In this document: piece after piece, positions 43,587-52,234 of the stretch
How positions within the stretch are numbered: the stretch's first letter is position 1
How the letters are laid out: each line of letters opens with the position of its first letter
Assembly: GCA_934148845.1 (NCBI GenBank)
Contig: CAKPDH010000002.1
Coordinates: 279,777 to 343,776, forward strand
From: an uncultured Bacilli bacterium
GTDB taxonomy: Bacteria > Bacillota_I > Bacilli_A > RF39 > UBA660
DNA length: 64,000 nt
Reading direction: 5' to 3'
Position numbers and translations under genes: made by a program
The notes under the pieces: model-generated
What the model saw: only the letters and a program-made list of their open reading frames with translations
Databases searched by the model: none
Told to the model about the DNA's origin: nothing

Positions 43587-46118
43587 ATGAAAGAAGAAAA
43601 TAATGATATTAGATCAACTGATACAAATGAAATAGAATCAAATGAAAATACTTCTGAATTCACGGATACTTTTCATGAAAAAGATAAATTAACAGAAAAC
43701 AACATTGTAAAAGAAGTAGAGGACTCGTTTCTAGACTATTCAATGAGTGTTATTACATCCCGTGCAATACCTGATTTAAGGGATGGATTAAAACCTGTAC
43801 ATAGACGTATTTTATGGTCAATGTATGAAGAAGGAAATACACCAGATAAACCCCATAAAAAAAGCGCTACAACCGTAGGTTATGTTATGGGTCATTATCA
43901 TCCACATGGTGATTCTTCAATATATGAAGCTATGGTTCGTTTAGCACAAGATTTTAATGAAAGATATATGCTTGTAGATGGACATGGTAATTTTGGTAAC
44001 ATAGAAGGTGATGGCGCGGCTGCTTATCGTTATACTGAGGCACGCTTATCTAAAATTTCACTTGAATTATTACGCGATATCAACAAAAATACAGTTGATA
44101 TGGATGATAATTATACTCAAACTGAAAAAGAGCCAAAAGTTCTTCCAAGTAGATTTCCTAATATTTTAGTAAATGGATCAATGGGAATTGCAGTTGGTAT
44201 GGCTACAAATATTCCTCCCCATAATCTTGGAGAGGTTATTGATGGATGTATTGCATACATTGATAATCCGTTAATAGATACTATTGGTTTAATGCAATAC
44301 ATTAAGGGTCCTGATTTCCCAACAGGTGGTATAATTTTAGGAAATTCAGGTATTAGAAAAGCTTATGAAACAGGTAGAGGTTCAATTACCATAAGAAGTA
44401 AAGCTGAAATAGAGGAAAAAAATGGCCATAGCTCAATCATAATCACAGAAGTTCCTTATGGCGTTAGTACTATGGATTTAAAAACAAAGGTAGCCGAACT
44501 TGTACATAACAAAACATTAGAAGGAATTGCTGATTATCATACTGATTTAAAAAATGGTGTTAAGATTACAATAACTTTAAAAAGAGATGCAAATCCACAA
44601 GTAGTTTTAAATAATTTGTATAAGCATACATCTTTTCAAACTAGTTACGGTATTATTTTCTTAATGTTAGATCAAGGAACGCCAAGAACGCTTGGATTAA
44701 AAGATATTATTTCTAAATATATAGATCATCAAAAAGAAATAATAATTAGAAGAACTAGATTTGATTTAAATAAATCAGAAGCAAAGGTTCATATATTAGA
44801 GGGCTTTAAAATAGCTTTGGATAATATAGATGAAGTAATTAAAATAATAAAAGAATCTGAAACAGATTTAGAAGCAAAAAAAATATTAATGTCAAGATTT
44901 GGTCTATCTGAAATACAATCTGATAATATTTTGGAATTAAAATTAAGAAGATTAACTGGAATGGAAAGGTCAAAAATTGAAGAAGAATTGGCTAATCTAT
45001 TAAAGGTAATAGAAGAGTTGCGCTCAATTTTAGCAAGCGATCAAAAAGTATTAAACATTATAAAAGAAGAATTATTGGATATCAAACATAAGTTCGCTGA
45101 TGAAAGAAAAACTTCAATTGATATGACTGCTATTGATTATATTGATGATGAATCATTAATTCCAGTAGAAAATTTAGTTATAACTTTAACAAATAAAGGT
45201 TATATAAAGAGAGTTGCTATCGATACTTATAAATCTCAAAATAGAGGTGGAGTGGGAATAAAAGGAATGTCAACGAATGAAGAAGATTTTGTTGAAAATA
45301 TTATTTCTATGACAACTCATGACCATTTAATGTTCTTTACTAATAAAGGTAAAGTATATAGAATGAAGGGTTATGAAGTTCCTTTATTTAGTAGGCAATC
45401 AAAAGGACTTCCAATAATTAATTTATTACCTTTGGATAAAGATGAAAAAGTAAATGCAATGTTGAAAATAACAGAATCTAATGAAAATGGTTATATCGTG
45501 TTATGTACTAAATTAGGTGTTATAAAAAGGACAAGTTTAAAAGAATTTGAAAACATACGTTCTAATGGTAAAATATGTATAACATTAAAAGAAACTGATG
45601 AATTAATTTCAGCAAAAGCAACAGATGGGGAATCTGAAATATTAATAGCTTCATCTAATGGTAGAATGATCAGATTTAATGAAAAAGAAATTCGTGTAAT
45701 GGGAAGAACTGCTTCTGGAGTAAAAGGTATAGATATAGAAAATTCATTGGCTGTTGGAATGGAAGTAGCAAGTAAAGATTCTGAGGTTTTAGTAGTTACT
45801 GAAAACGGTTATGGTAAAAAAACAACTATAGATCAATATAGAATTACACATCGTGGTAGTAAAGGCGTTAAAGCGTTAAATATTACTGAGAAAAATGGTA
45901 ATATTATTGCTTTCAAAATAGTAGAAGGAACAGAAGATTTAATGATTATTACTGATAGTGGAATTATTATAAGGTTGTCATTAAATCAAGTATCTTCAAC
46001 AGGAAGAGTAGCTCAAGGTGTAAAATTAATTAATCTAAAGGATGAACAAAAAGTAAGTACAATAGCTGTTATTGAACATGAGGAATCAGAAAATTCGGAT
46101 GATTTATTAGAAAATTAA
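43587..46118 (+). CDS. gyrA: DNA gyrase subunit A
   Basis: 843 residues. A hydrophilic N-terminal extension of about 25 residues precedes the usual start region (EVEDSFLDYSMSVITSRAIPDLRDGLKPVHRR). Catalytic Tyr lies in AYRYTEARLS. The quinolone region HPHGDSSIYEAMVRLAQDF has the wild-type Gram-positive Ser and Glu. The C-terminal beta-pinwheel blades are present. Its terminator stem is a parS site. Confidence 0.98.
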   Translation: MKEENNDIRSTDTNEIESNENTSEFTDTFHEKDKLTENNIVKEVEDSFLDYSMSVITSRAIPDLRDGLKPVHRRILWSMYEEGNTPDKPHKKSATTVGYVMGHYHPHGDSSIYEAMVRLAQDFNERYMLVDGHGNFGNIEGDGAAAYRYTEARLSKISLELLRDINKNTVDMDDNYTQTEKEPKVLPSRFPNILVNGSMGIAVGMATNIPPHNLGEVIDGCIAYIDNPLIDTIGLMQYIKGPDFPTGGIILGNSGIRKAYETGRGSITIRSKAEIEEKNGHSSIIITEVPYGVSTMDLKTKVAELVHNKTLEGIADYHTDLKNGVKITITLKRDANPQVVLNNLYKHTSFQTSYGIIFLMLDQGTPRTLGLKDIISKYIDHQKEIIIRRTRFDLNKSEAKVHILEGFKIALDNIDEVIKIIKESETDLEAKKILMSRFGLSEIQSDNILELKLRRLTGMERSKIEEELANLLKVIEELRSILASDQKVLNIIKEELLDIKHKFADERKTSIDMTAIDYIDDESLIPVENLVITLTNKGYIKRVAIDTYKSQNRGGVGIKGMSTNEEDFVENIISMTTHDHLMFFTNKGKVYRMKGYEVPLFSRQSKGLPIINLLPLDKDEKVNAMLKITESNENGYIVLCTKLGVIKRTSLKEFENIRSNGKICITLKETDELISAKATDGESEILIASSNGRMIRFNEKEIRVMGRTASGVKGIDIENSLAVGMEVASKDSEVLVVTENGYGKKTTIDQYRITHRGSKGVKALNITEKNGNIIAFKIVEGTEDLMIITDSGIIIRLSLNQVSSTGRVAQGVKLINLKDEQKVSTIAVIEHEESENSDDLLEN

Positions 46119-46127
46119 TAAAGCAAA

Positions 46128-46158
46128 AATCAATGTTTCACGTGAAACATTGATTTTT
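46128..46158 (+). terminator. gyrA terminator built on a parS site
   Basis: The perfect inverted repeat from AAAAATCAATGTTTC through ACGT to its complement, followed by T runs, has the parS 16-mer (46134-46149) at its centre. Confidence 0.85.
46134..46149. other. parS: parS site 1
   Basis: TGTTTCACGTGAAACA, identical to the Bacillus parS consensus; lies in the gyrA terminator. Confidence 0.95.
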
Positions 46159-46179
46159 TTATAAATTTATAGAAATTTC

Positions 46180-46208
46180 TTGATAAAGTTGTAAAAATAT
46201 ATTATATT
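46180..46208 (+). promoter_or_regulatory. SRP RNA promoter
   Basis: -35 TTGATA (46180-46185), 17 nt, -10 TATATT (46203-46208); predicted start coincides with the RNA 5' end near 46215. Confidence 0.75.
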
Positions 46209-46214
46209 TATATT

Positions 46215-46292
46215 GCACAACATTTATGTTTGAACCAGGTCAGAGAAGAAATTCAGCAGCCTTAAGAATCTCTAAATGTGTGTGCTTTTTTT
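46215..46292 (+). ncRNA. ffs: Signal recognition particle RNA, small bacterial type
   Basis: About 71 nt plus T run. The ends pair (GCACA..CATTTA with TAAATG..TGTGTGC). The apical part reads GGTCAGA-GAA-GAAA-TTC-AGCAGCC: the conserved GGTCAG / AGCAGCC internal loop of SRP domain IV capped by a GNRA tetraloop. The terminal stem with T7 acts as terminator. Position next to tadA and dnaX is as in Bacillus (scr). Binds Ffh for membrane protein targeting. Confidence 0.92.
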
Positions 46293-46294
46293 GT

Positions 46295-46336
46295 ATTTAT
46301 TTAATAATGTTTCACGTGAAACATTATTAAATAAAT
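46295..46336. repeat. 42-bp perfect palindrome centred on parS 2
   Basis: 21-bp arms, each starting ATTTATTTAATAATGTTTCA, are exact complements with no spacer. The inner 16 bp are parS 2. Far longer than ParB requires. Confidence 0.95.
46308..46323. other. parS: parS site 2
   Basis: TGTTTCACGTGAAACA, exact consensus, just downstream of the SRP RNA gene. Confidence 0.95.
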
Positions 46337-46366
46337 TATATTAAAAAATATATATTAATATTTTCA

Positions 46367-46382
46367 TGTTTCACGTGAAATA
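46367..46382. other. parS: parS site 3 (one mismatch)
   Basis: TGTTTCACGTGAAATA, one change from consensus, within a 28-bp near-perfect palindrome (46361-46388). Confidence 0.85.
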
Positions 46383-46399
46383 TGAAAAACTTATATTTA

Positions 46400-46415
46400 T
46401 GTTTCACGTGAAACA
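46400..46415. other. parS: parS site 4
   Basis: TGTTTCACGTGAAACA, exact, directly before the GGAGG of tadA. Confidence 0.95.
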
Positions 46416-46426
46416 TGGAGGTAAAT

Positions 46427-46888
46427 ATGAATGAATATCACATGAGTTTGGCTATAGAAGAAGCAAAAAAAGCAATAAAACACAATGAAGTGCCTGTTGG
46501 TGCAATAATTGTATATAAAAATAAAGTAATTGCTAAAGCATATAACAAAATTGAAAAGAAAAATAATGCATTGCAACATGCTGAATTAATAGTTATAAAT
46601 AAAGCAAGCAAAAAACTTAAAAATTGGAGGTTAGATACTTGTACTTTATATGTAACCATGGAACCGTGTATGATGTGCTGCGGTGCAATAATTCAATCTA
46701 GAATAAAAAAAGTGGTTTATGGCATTGAAAATGGTAAATTTGGCTGTAGTAAATTGTTAAAAAATATAACAGTAGAAAAGAATGTCTTATCCAAAGAATG
46801 TTTATCCTTAATTCAATCCTTTTTTAAAAATAAAAGAATTACTAATGTTTCACGTGAAACATTAACTAAAAATAAATTTATTTTATAG
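46427..46888 (+). CDS. tadA: tRNA-specific adenosine deaminase
   Basis: 153 residues. Zinc and catalytic motifs HAELI (H-A-E) and PCMMCCGAII (P-C-x-x-C). Converts A34 to inosine in tRNA-Arg(ACG). Start at ATG 46427 with GGAGG 6 nt upstream; the in-frame ATG at 46415 lies before that site. The C-terminal NVSRET is encoded by a parS sequence. Confidence 0.95.
   Translation: MNEYHMSLAIEEAKKAIKHNEVPVGAIIVYKNKVIAKAYNKIEKKNNALQHAELIVINKASKKLKNWRLDTCTLYVTMEPCMMCCGAIIQSRIKKVVYGIENGKFGCSKLLKNITVEKNVLSKECLSLIQSFFKNKRITNVSRETLTKNKFIL
46846..46861. other. parS: parS site 5, inside tadA
   Basis: TGTTTCACGTGAAACA, exact, within the tadA coding sequence, where it encodes VSRET. Confidence 0.95.
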
Positions 46889-46892
46889 AATA

Positions 46893-46908
46893 TGTTTCAC
46901 GTGAAACA
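46893..46908. other. parS: parS site 6
   Basis: TGTTTCACGTGAAACA, exact, between tadA and dnaX; the surrounding ACATG/CATGT makes a slightly longer palindrome. Confidence 0.95.
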
Positions 46909-46971
46909 TGTTTTATAAACTTTTATTTTAGTATTATAAAGTGTATAATATTAAATGAATAGAGGTGAAAT

Positions 46972-48600
46972 ATGTATCAAGCATTATATAGAAAATATAG
47001 ACCAAGAAAGTTTTCAGAAGTGGTTGGACAGAAAGCCATCATTAAAACTCTTTCAAACAGCATTTTAAATAATAAAGTTAGTCATGCTTATTTATTTACA
47101 GGTCCAAGAGGTACAGGTAAAACAAGTACAGCTAAAATATTCGCGCAAACAGTAAATTGTTTGAATTTGAATGGAGTAATTCCATGTGATACTTGTGAAA
47201 GCTGCACGCAAATAATTAATAAGCAAAATACAGATATAATAGAAATAGATGCTGCATCAAATAATGGAGTAGATGAAATTCGTGAATTACGTGATAAAGT
47301 AAATTTAGTGCCTTCGTATGGAAAATATAAAATATATATAATAGATGAAGTACATATGTTAACAACAGCAGCTTTTAATGCATTGTTAAAAACACTAGAA
47401 GAACCTCCAGCACATATAATATTTATACTTGCAACTACGGAGCCTCATAAAATACCTGAAACTATATTATCAAGGTGCCAAAGATATGATTTTAAAAAGC
47501 TAACTCCAAATGAAATAGAAGATAGGCTTAAATATGTTTCTACTCAAGAAAAAATAAACATTTCAGAGAAAGCTATAAATATGATTTCATTCTTGTCTGA
47601 TGGGGGTATGAGAGATGCACTAAGTCTTTTAGATCAATTAAACTCATATTGCGAAAACAAAATAGAAATAGAAGATGTACATGAAATATATGGAACAATA
47701 ACTAACGAACAAATATACGCATTTATAAAGGAATTAATAAATTGTGATTTATCAAATTTAAGTAAATTAATACAAAAATATGATAATTCTGGTAAAAATT
47801 TTAAAAAAATAGTAGAACTAATTATTCAATTTTTAAAAAATTGCTTAATATATTATAATGATTCAATGTATTTTGAAAGTGAAAAAGAAAAACAAATGTT
47901 TGGCGAAATAATTAAAGAAGTTACAGAAGAAAAAATTTACAGTATAATTGAAATATACTTAGAATGCTTAAATAATATAAAATTAAATAGTAATTCTAAA
48001 TTATTATTTGAATTGGCATCACTTAAAGCATTGCAAATAAATAAAAACAAAGAAACTAAAGAAAAAGATAAAGTGGTAGTAGAAAAAGAGTCATTAAATA
48101 GTAGCATAAAGCAATCTCCTCAGATAAATAAAATATCTGACTCTTTAAAAAAAATTCGAATAAATAATACTTTAGCACGTAACAGTCGTAAGGAACTGAA
48201 TGACTTTAGATTAGAAATTTCAAAACTTGAAATACTTAGATCAGATATAAATTATGGGTCAATTACATCTCTTATTTTAGATGGAGAGATTAAAGCAAAG
48301 GGTGGAACAAATTTAATATATGTGTATAAAACAAAAAAATTAGAAGAATATTTTAATTCTTCACTAAAAGCTATAGAAAAAATATTAAATTTAATTTATA
48401 ATATAGATTACAAACCTATTGCCGTTTGCTTAGAAGAGTGGGAAATAATTAAAAATAAATATAATATGACAAAAAATAAAAATGATTATATTTACGTTGA
48501 AGAAATGAAAAAAATAGAAAAACCAAAAGTTTTAAATGAACAAAATTCATCATCAAATAAAATAGAGGAATTGTTTGATAATGAAATAATTTATAATTAG
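46972..48600 (+). CDS. dnaX: DNA polymerase III subunit gamma/tau
   Basis: 542 residues. Clamp-loader AAA+ domain with Walker A GPRGTGKTS, a zinc module (CDTCESC), Walker B IIDEVHML and the SRC motif. The C-terminal third is the divergent tau region. AGAGGTGA precedes the ATG. No obvious frameshift slippery site was noted. Confidence 0.96.
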   Translation: MYQALYRKYRPRKFSEVVGQKAIIKTLSNSILNNKVSHAYLFTGPRGTGKTSTAKIFAQTVNCLNLNGVIPCDTCESCTQIINKQNTDIIEIDAASNNGVDEIRELRDKVNLVPSYGKYKIYIIDEVHMLTTAAFNALLKTLEEPPAHIIFILATTEPHKIPETILSRCQRYDFKKLTPNEIEDRLKYVSTQEKINISEKAINMISFLSDGGMRDALSLLDQLNSYCENKIEIEDVHEIYGTITNEQIYAFIKELINCDLSNLSKLIQKYDNSGKNFKKIVELIIQFLKNCLIYYNDSMYFESEKEKQMFGEIIKEVTEEKIYSIIEIYLECLNNIKLNSNSKLLFELASLKALQINKNKETKEKDKVVVEKESLNSSIKQSPQINKISDSLKKIRINNTLARNSRKELNDFRLEISKLEILRSDINYGSITSLILDGEIKAKGGTNLIYVYKTKKLEEYFNSSLKAIEKILNLIYNIDYKPIAVCLEEWEIIKNKYNMTKNKNDYIYVEEMKKIEKPKVLNEQNSSSNKIEELFDNEIIYN

Positions 48601-48615
48601 AAAGAAGGAATTAAT

Positions 48616-48912
48616 ATGAATATGCAAGCTATGCTAAAACAAGCTCAAAAAATGCAACAAGATATGTTAAAAAAACAAGAGGAAATTAATAATACAATAT
48701 ATACAGGTAAATCTTCTATCGTAACCGTAAAAATAAATGGTAAAAGGGAAATGGTAGACTTTAATATTGATGCTAAAAGTTTAGATGCAGATGATATTGA
48801 TATGCTTAAAGATATGATTATGGTAGCATATAATGATGCTTCTAAACAAATAGATAAAGAACAAGAAGAAAAATTAGGCTCTTATGCTAAAGGAATACCA
48901 GGATTATTTTAA
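48616..48912 (+). CDS. ybaB: Nucleoid-associated protein, YbaB/EbfC family
   Basis: 98 residues, typical length, MNMQAMLKQAQKMQQDMLKKQEE at the start and GLF-type end. Dimeric DNA-binding protein, always between dnaX and recR. Stop codon overlaps the recR start (TAATG). Confidence 0.94.
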   Translation: MNMQAMLKQAQKMQQDMLKKQEEINNTIYTGKSSIVTVKINGKREMVDFNIDAKSLDADDIDMLKDMIMVAYNDASKQIDKEQEEKLGSYAKGIPGLF

Positions 48913-49523
48913 TGAAATATCCACAAACTATATTAGATTTGATAGAATGTTTTAAAAAACTTCCAGGTATAGGAGAGAAAACTGCCGAAAGATTAGCACT
49001 TTCATTAATTAATGCAGATGAAAATTATATTAATCTATTTTCGGAATCATTAAAGAATATAAAACTAAAAATAAAAAAATGTAAAATATGTAATAATTTT
49101 TCAGAGGATGAATTATGTTTAGTCTGCAAAGATAAAAACAGAAATAAAAAAGTTTTATGTGTAGTAGAGGAGCCTAAAAATATTAATTTATTTGAAAAAT
49201 TAAATATATTTGATGGATATTATCATGTGCTTGGGGGTCTAATTTCTCCAATAGATGGCATTAATCCAGAAGATATTGATGTTAATAATTTAATAGAACG
49301 AGTAAAAGAAAACAAAGTAGAGGAAGTTATAATGGCATTAAAACCAAGTATAGAGGGTGAAACAACTTCACTTTATATATCTAAATTGTTGGAACCATTT
49401 AATGTAAATATATCAAAAATTGCATATGGTATTCCTATGGGTGCTGAAATTGACTATGTTGATTCCTTAACCCTTGAAATGGCTTTAGAAAATAGAATGA
49501 AAATCTCAAGCAAAAAATCATAA
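48912..49523 (+). CDS. recR: Recombination protein RecR
   Basis: 203 residues. N-terminal HhH (LPGIGEKTAERLALSLI), zinc finger CKICNNFSEDELCLVC, and TOPRIM domain (VEEPKNINLFEK, YHVLGGLISPIDGI). Works with RecF and RecO at ssDNA gaps. Confidence 0.97.
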   Translation: MKYPQTILDLIECFKKLPGIGEKTAERLALSLINADENYINLFSESLKNIKLKIKKCKICNNFSEDELCLVCKDKNRNKKVLCVVEEPKNINLFEKLNIFDGYYHVLGGLISPIDGINPEDIDVNNLIERVKENKVEEVIMALKPSIEGETTSLYISKLLEPFNVNISKIAYGIPMGAEIDYVDSLTLEMALENRMKISSKKS

Positions 49524-49562
49524 TGTCTAGTTTTAATCATAATATAAATTGGGTGAATAGAT

Positions 49563-49751
49563 ATGTTAAAAAATGTGCTTAAGTTGTTGAAACGTATTAT
49601 AATTTATTCTTTTTTACTTTATGGTTATAATATAATAATTGAACCATTAAATTTATATATACCGATTAATTTTATTACAGTAGGTGCGCTATCCATATTA
49701 GGAGTTCCAGCACTTTTTTGCTTAATTTTTATATTAATATTTATTTATTGA
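49563..49751 (+). CDS. bofA: BofA-family pro-SigmaK processing inhibitor
   Basis: 62 residues, mostly membrane. The conserved end INFITVGALSILGVPALFCLI fits BofA. In Bacillus bofA also follows recR. BofA inhibits SpoIVFB cleavage of pro-SigmaK during sporulation. Start ATG 49563. Confidence 0.82.
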   Translation: MLKNVLKLLKRIIIYSFLLYGYNIIIEPLNLYIPINFITVGALSILGVPALFCLIFILIFIY

Positions 49752-49762
49752 AGGAGTAGAGT

Positions 49763-50734
49763 ATGCTTTTTGAATATAGGGAAGAACAAAATATAGCTTA
49801 TAAAATAATATCAAATGAGTTAGAAAAAGATTTAATTTCTCATGCTTATATTATAGAATCTAATGGTTACCCAAAAGCTTATGATTTTTCTGTTGCACTA
49901 GCAAAAAGCATATTATGCCCAGTACATTCGACAAAAAAAGAAAATTGTTTATCTGAATGTAGTCAGTGCAAAAAAATAGATGCATGTGAATTTATCGAGT
50001 TGAAGAGAATAGATCCAGTAGGTTCATGGATAAAAAAATCTCAGTTAGATGAATTGCAAATTAACTTTTCGGAAAAACCATTAATTGGTAATAAGAGAGT
50101 TTATATAATAACTGAAGCAGATAAAATGAATACATCATCAGCAAATTCTATTTTAAAGTTTTTAGAAGAACCAGAACCAGGCATAGTAGCAATTTTAGTT
50201 GTTGATAATGTTAATCAATTATTAGACACTATAATTTCAAGATGTCAAGTTATCTCTTTAAAACATCAAGAAAATTTTAATACAAGTAGTACGGTTCAAA
50301 TAGTAGCTAACGCAATATATAATAAACAGGAAGAAGTAAAAAATTTTATTATTCAAGAAGAAGAAAATAAAAGCATTTTTAATGTATTGGAATTTTTAAA
50401 AAGATATGAACAAGAAAAAAGTAAAGTTTTATTATATATTAATAAGTATTTTTTTGATTTTTTTAAGACTAGAGAGGATGTATATAATGCATTTTATATA
50501 ATGCTTCTATTTTATAAAGACGTTTTAAATCAAAAGATAACCAATGAAATAAAAATATTTAAGGATTATCAAGAATATGTATCCTTTATTTCGAAAATTG
50601 ATGAAATAGATGTTATTGTAAATAAAATAAATATAATAAATGAATTGATTACAAATATAAAATTTAATGTTAATTTGAATATGCTTATGGACAAGCTAAT
50701 TATATCACTAGAAGGATGTGAAAATAATGATTGA
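49763..50734 (+). CDS. holB: DNA polymerase III subunit delta'
   Basis: 323 residues. Clamp-loader ATPase-like fold with the zinc cysteines CLSECSQC, VYIITEADKMNTSSANSILKFLEEP and SRCQVISL (SRC motif). GAAGGAG precedes the ATG. Ends in TGA and overlaps the next gene by 8 nt. Confidence 0.93.
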   Translation: MLFEYREEQNIAYKIISNELEKDLISHAYIIESNGYPKAYDFSVALAKSILCPVHSTKKENCLSECSQCKKIDACEFIELKRIDPVGSWIKKSQLDELQINFSEKPLIGNKRVYIITEADKMNTSSANSILKFLEEPEPGIVAILVVDNVNQLLDTIISRCQVISLKHQENFNTSSTVQIVANAIYNKQEEVKNFIIQEEENKSIFNVLEFLKRYEQEKSKVLLYINKYFFDFFKTREDVYNAFYIMLLFYKDVLNQKITNEIKIFKDYQEYVSFISKIDEIDVIVNKINIINELITNIKFNVNLNMLMDKLIISLEGCENND

Positions 50735-51518
50735 AGTTATTGGAGTATCATTTAAAAATAATAGAAAAATTTATTATTTTTCTCCAAATAGTTTAAAAAT
50801 AGAAAAAGGTAAAAATGTTATAGTTACAACAGAAAGAGGATTACAATATGGTACAGTTGAATTAAGTAATTTCTATATAAATGAACAAAATTTAGTATCT
50901 AAATTAACTAATGTAATTCGTATATGTAATAAAAATGATGATCTGAAAAATTCTAAAAATATAAGTGATTCAAAGGAAGCATTAGATAAATGTAAAGACC
51001 TGGTAAAAAAAGAAAAGCTAAATATGATTGTCTTAGATGCAAGTTATACTTTTGACAGAGGACAACTTTTATTTACTTTTTTATCGGATAATAGAGTCGA
51101 TTTTAGAAATTTAGCAAAGAGTTTAGCTGCACTTTATAAAACCAGGATTGAACTTAAGCAAATAGGTGTTAGAGATAAAGCAAAAGAAGTTGGAGGATAT
51201 GGCTGTTGTGGTAGGGAATTATGTTGCTCTAAATTTCTTTGCGATTTTGATTCAGTATCTATAAATATGGCTAAAAATCAAAATATAGCTTTAAATCCAA
51301 ATAAAATAAATGGTTGTTGTGGCAGACTACTATGTTGTCTTAAATATGAAGATGAAACATATAAAGAACTTAATAAAACAATGCCTAAAATAGGTAAAAA
51401 AGTAACTACACCTCAAGGTGAAGGTAAGGTTATAAGTATAGATCCTATAAAGCAAAGATATAGAGTAAACGTTAAAGATTATGGTGTAGTGGATGTGGAT
51501 TTAAATGAAAGTAATTAA
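50727..51518 (+). CDS. ricT: Regulatory iron-sulfur protein RicT (YaaT, PSP1 domain)
   Basis: 263 residues from ATG 50727 (MIEVIGVSFKNNRKIYYFSP). The PSP1 domain includes the cysteine cluster YGCCGRELCCSKFLC plus NGCCGRLLCCLKYE, which binds Fe-S clusters. In Bacillus the RicAFT complex partners RNase Y and affects competence, sporulation and biofilm formation. ricA and ricF are not seen here. Confidence 0.93.
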   Translation: MIEVIGVSFKNNRKIYYFSPNSLKIEKGKNVIVTTERGLQYGTVELSNFYINEQNLVSKLTNVIRICNKNDDLKNSKNISDSKEALDKCKDLVKKEKLNMIVLDASYTFDRGQLLFTFLSDNRVDFRNLAKSLAALYKTRIELKQIGVRDKAKEVGGYGCCGRELCCSKFLCDFDSVSINMAKNQNIALNPNKINGCCGRLLCCLKYEDETYKELNKTMPKIGKKVTTPQGEGKVISIDPIKQRYRVNVKDYGVVDVDLNESN

Positions 51519-52224
51519 TTATCTATTAGGATATAAAAATTTAAAAATTGTGCAGGATAATGATATGTTTAATTTTTCACTTGATTCGGTTTTGCTTCCA
51601 AACTTTGTAACTTTAAATAAAAATATTACAAAAATCTTAGATATTGGATGTGGAAATGCACCAATACCTCTAATACTATCAACTAAAACAAAAGCAAATA
51701 TTGTGGGTGTAGAAATACAAAAAAAAGTATATGAAATGGCTGTTGAATCAGTAAATATTAATAATTTAAGCGATCAAATTAAAATTATTAATATGGATAT
51801 TAATGAATTTTATAAAATAGAAGAGACGGATAAGTATGATGTGATAACTTGTAATCCTCCTTTCTTCAAATATACAGAAGATTCTAATATAAATGAAAGT
51901 GAATATAAAACTATAGCAAGACATGAAATAAAATTGAACTTACAAGAATTATTTAAAATAGCTAAAAAATTATTAAAAAATAATGGTGTTATTGGAATTG
52001 TTCATAGACCAGAAAGACTTTTAGAAATATTAGAAGAAATGAGAAAAAATAATATACAGCCTAAGAAGATTCAATTTGTGTATCCTAGAGAAAATCAAAA
52101 TGCAAATATTGTATTAGTAGAAGGAAGTAAAAACGGAAATCCTGGGATAAAAATTTTACCTCCTTTATTTACACATAATGTAGATGGATCATATACAAAA
52201 AAAATAAAAGAATATTTTGAATAG
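51505..52224 (+). CDS. tRNA1(Val) adenine-N6 methyltransferase, TrmN6-like
   Basis: 239 residues. SAM motif KILDIGCGNAPIPLIL and the catalytic NPPF (DVITCNPPFFK), specific for N6-adenine methylation. Corresponds to Bacillus YabB. Overlaps ricT by 14 nt. Confidence 0.88.
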   Translation: MKVINYLLGYKNLKIVQDNDMFNFSLDSVLLPNFVTLNKNITKILDIGCGNAPIPLILSTKTKANIVGVEIQKKVYEMAVESVNINNLSDQIKIINMDINEFYKIEETDKYDVITCNPPFFKYTEDSNINESEYKTIARHEIKLNLQELFKIAKKLLKNNGVIGIVHRPERLLEILEEMRKNNIQPKKIQFVYPRENQNANIVLVEGSKNGNPGIKILPPLFTHNVDGSYTKKIKEYFE

Positions 52225-52234
52225 AGGTGAAAAA

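Noticed and set aside
46397..46659. Minus-strand frames opposite tadA
   Set aside because: Shadow frames of a gene with full catalytic motifs; composition is Phe/Ile-rich noise.
50700..50740. UGA as tryptophan (Mycoplasma code)
   Set aside because: holB, rsmG and the DUF1292 gene end cleanly in TGA at conserved lengths, and tryptophans inside genes use TGG.
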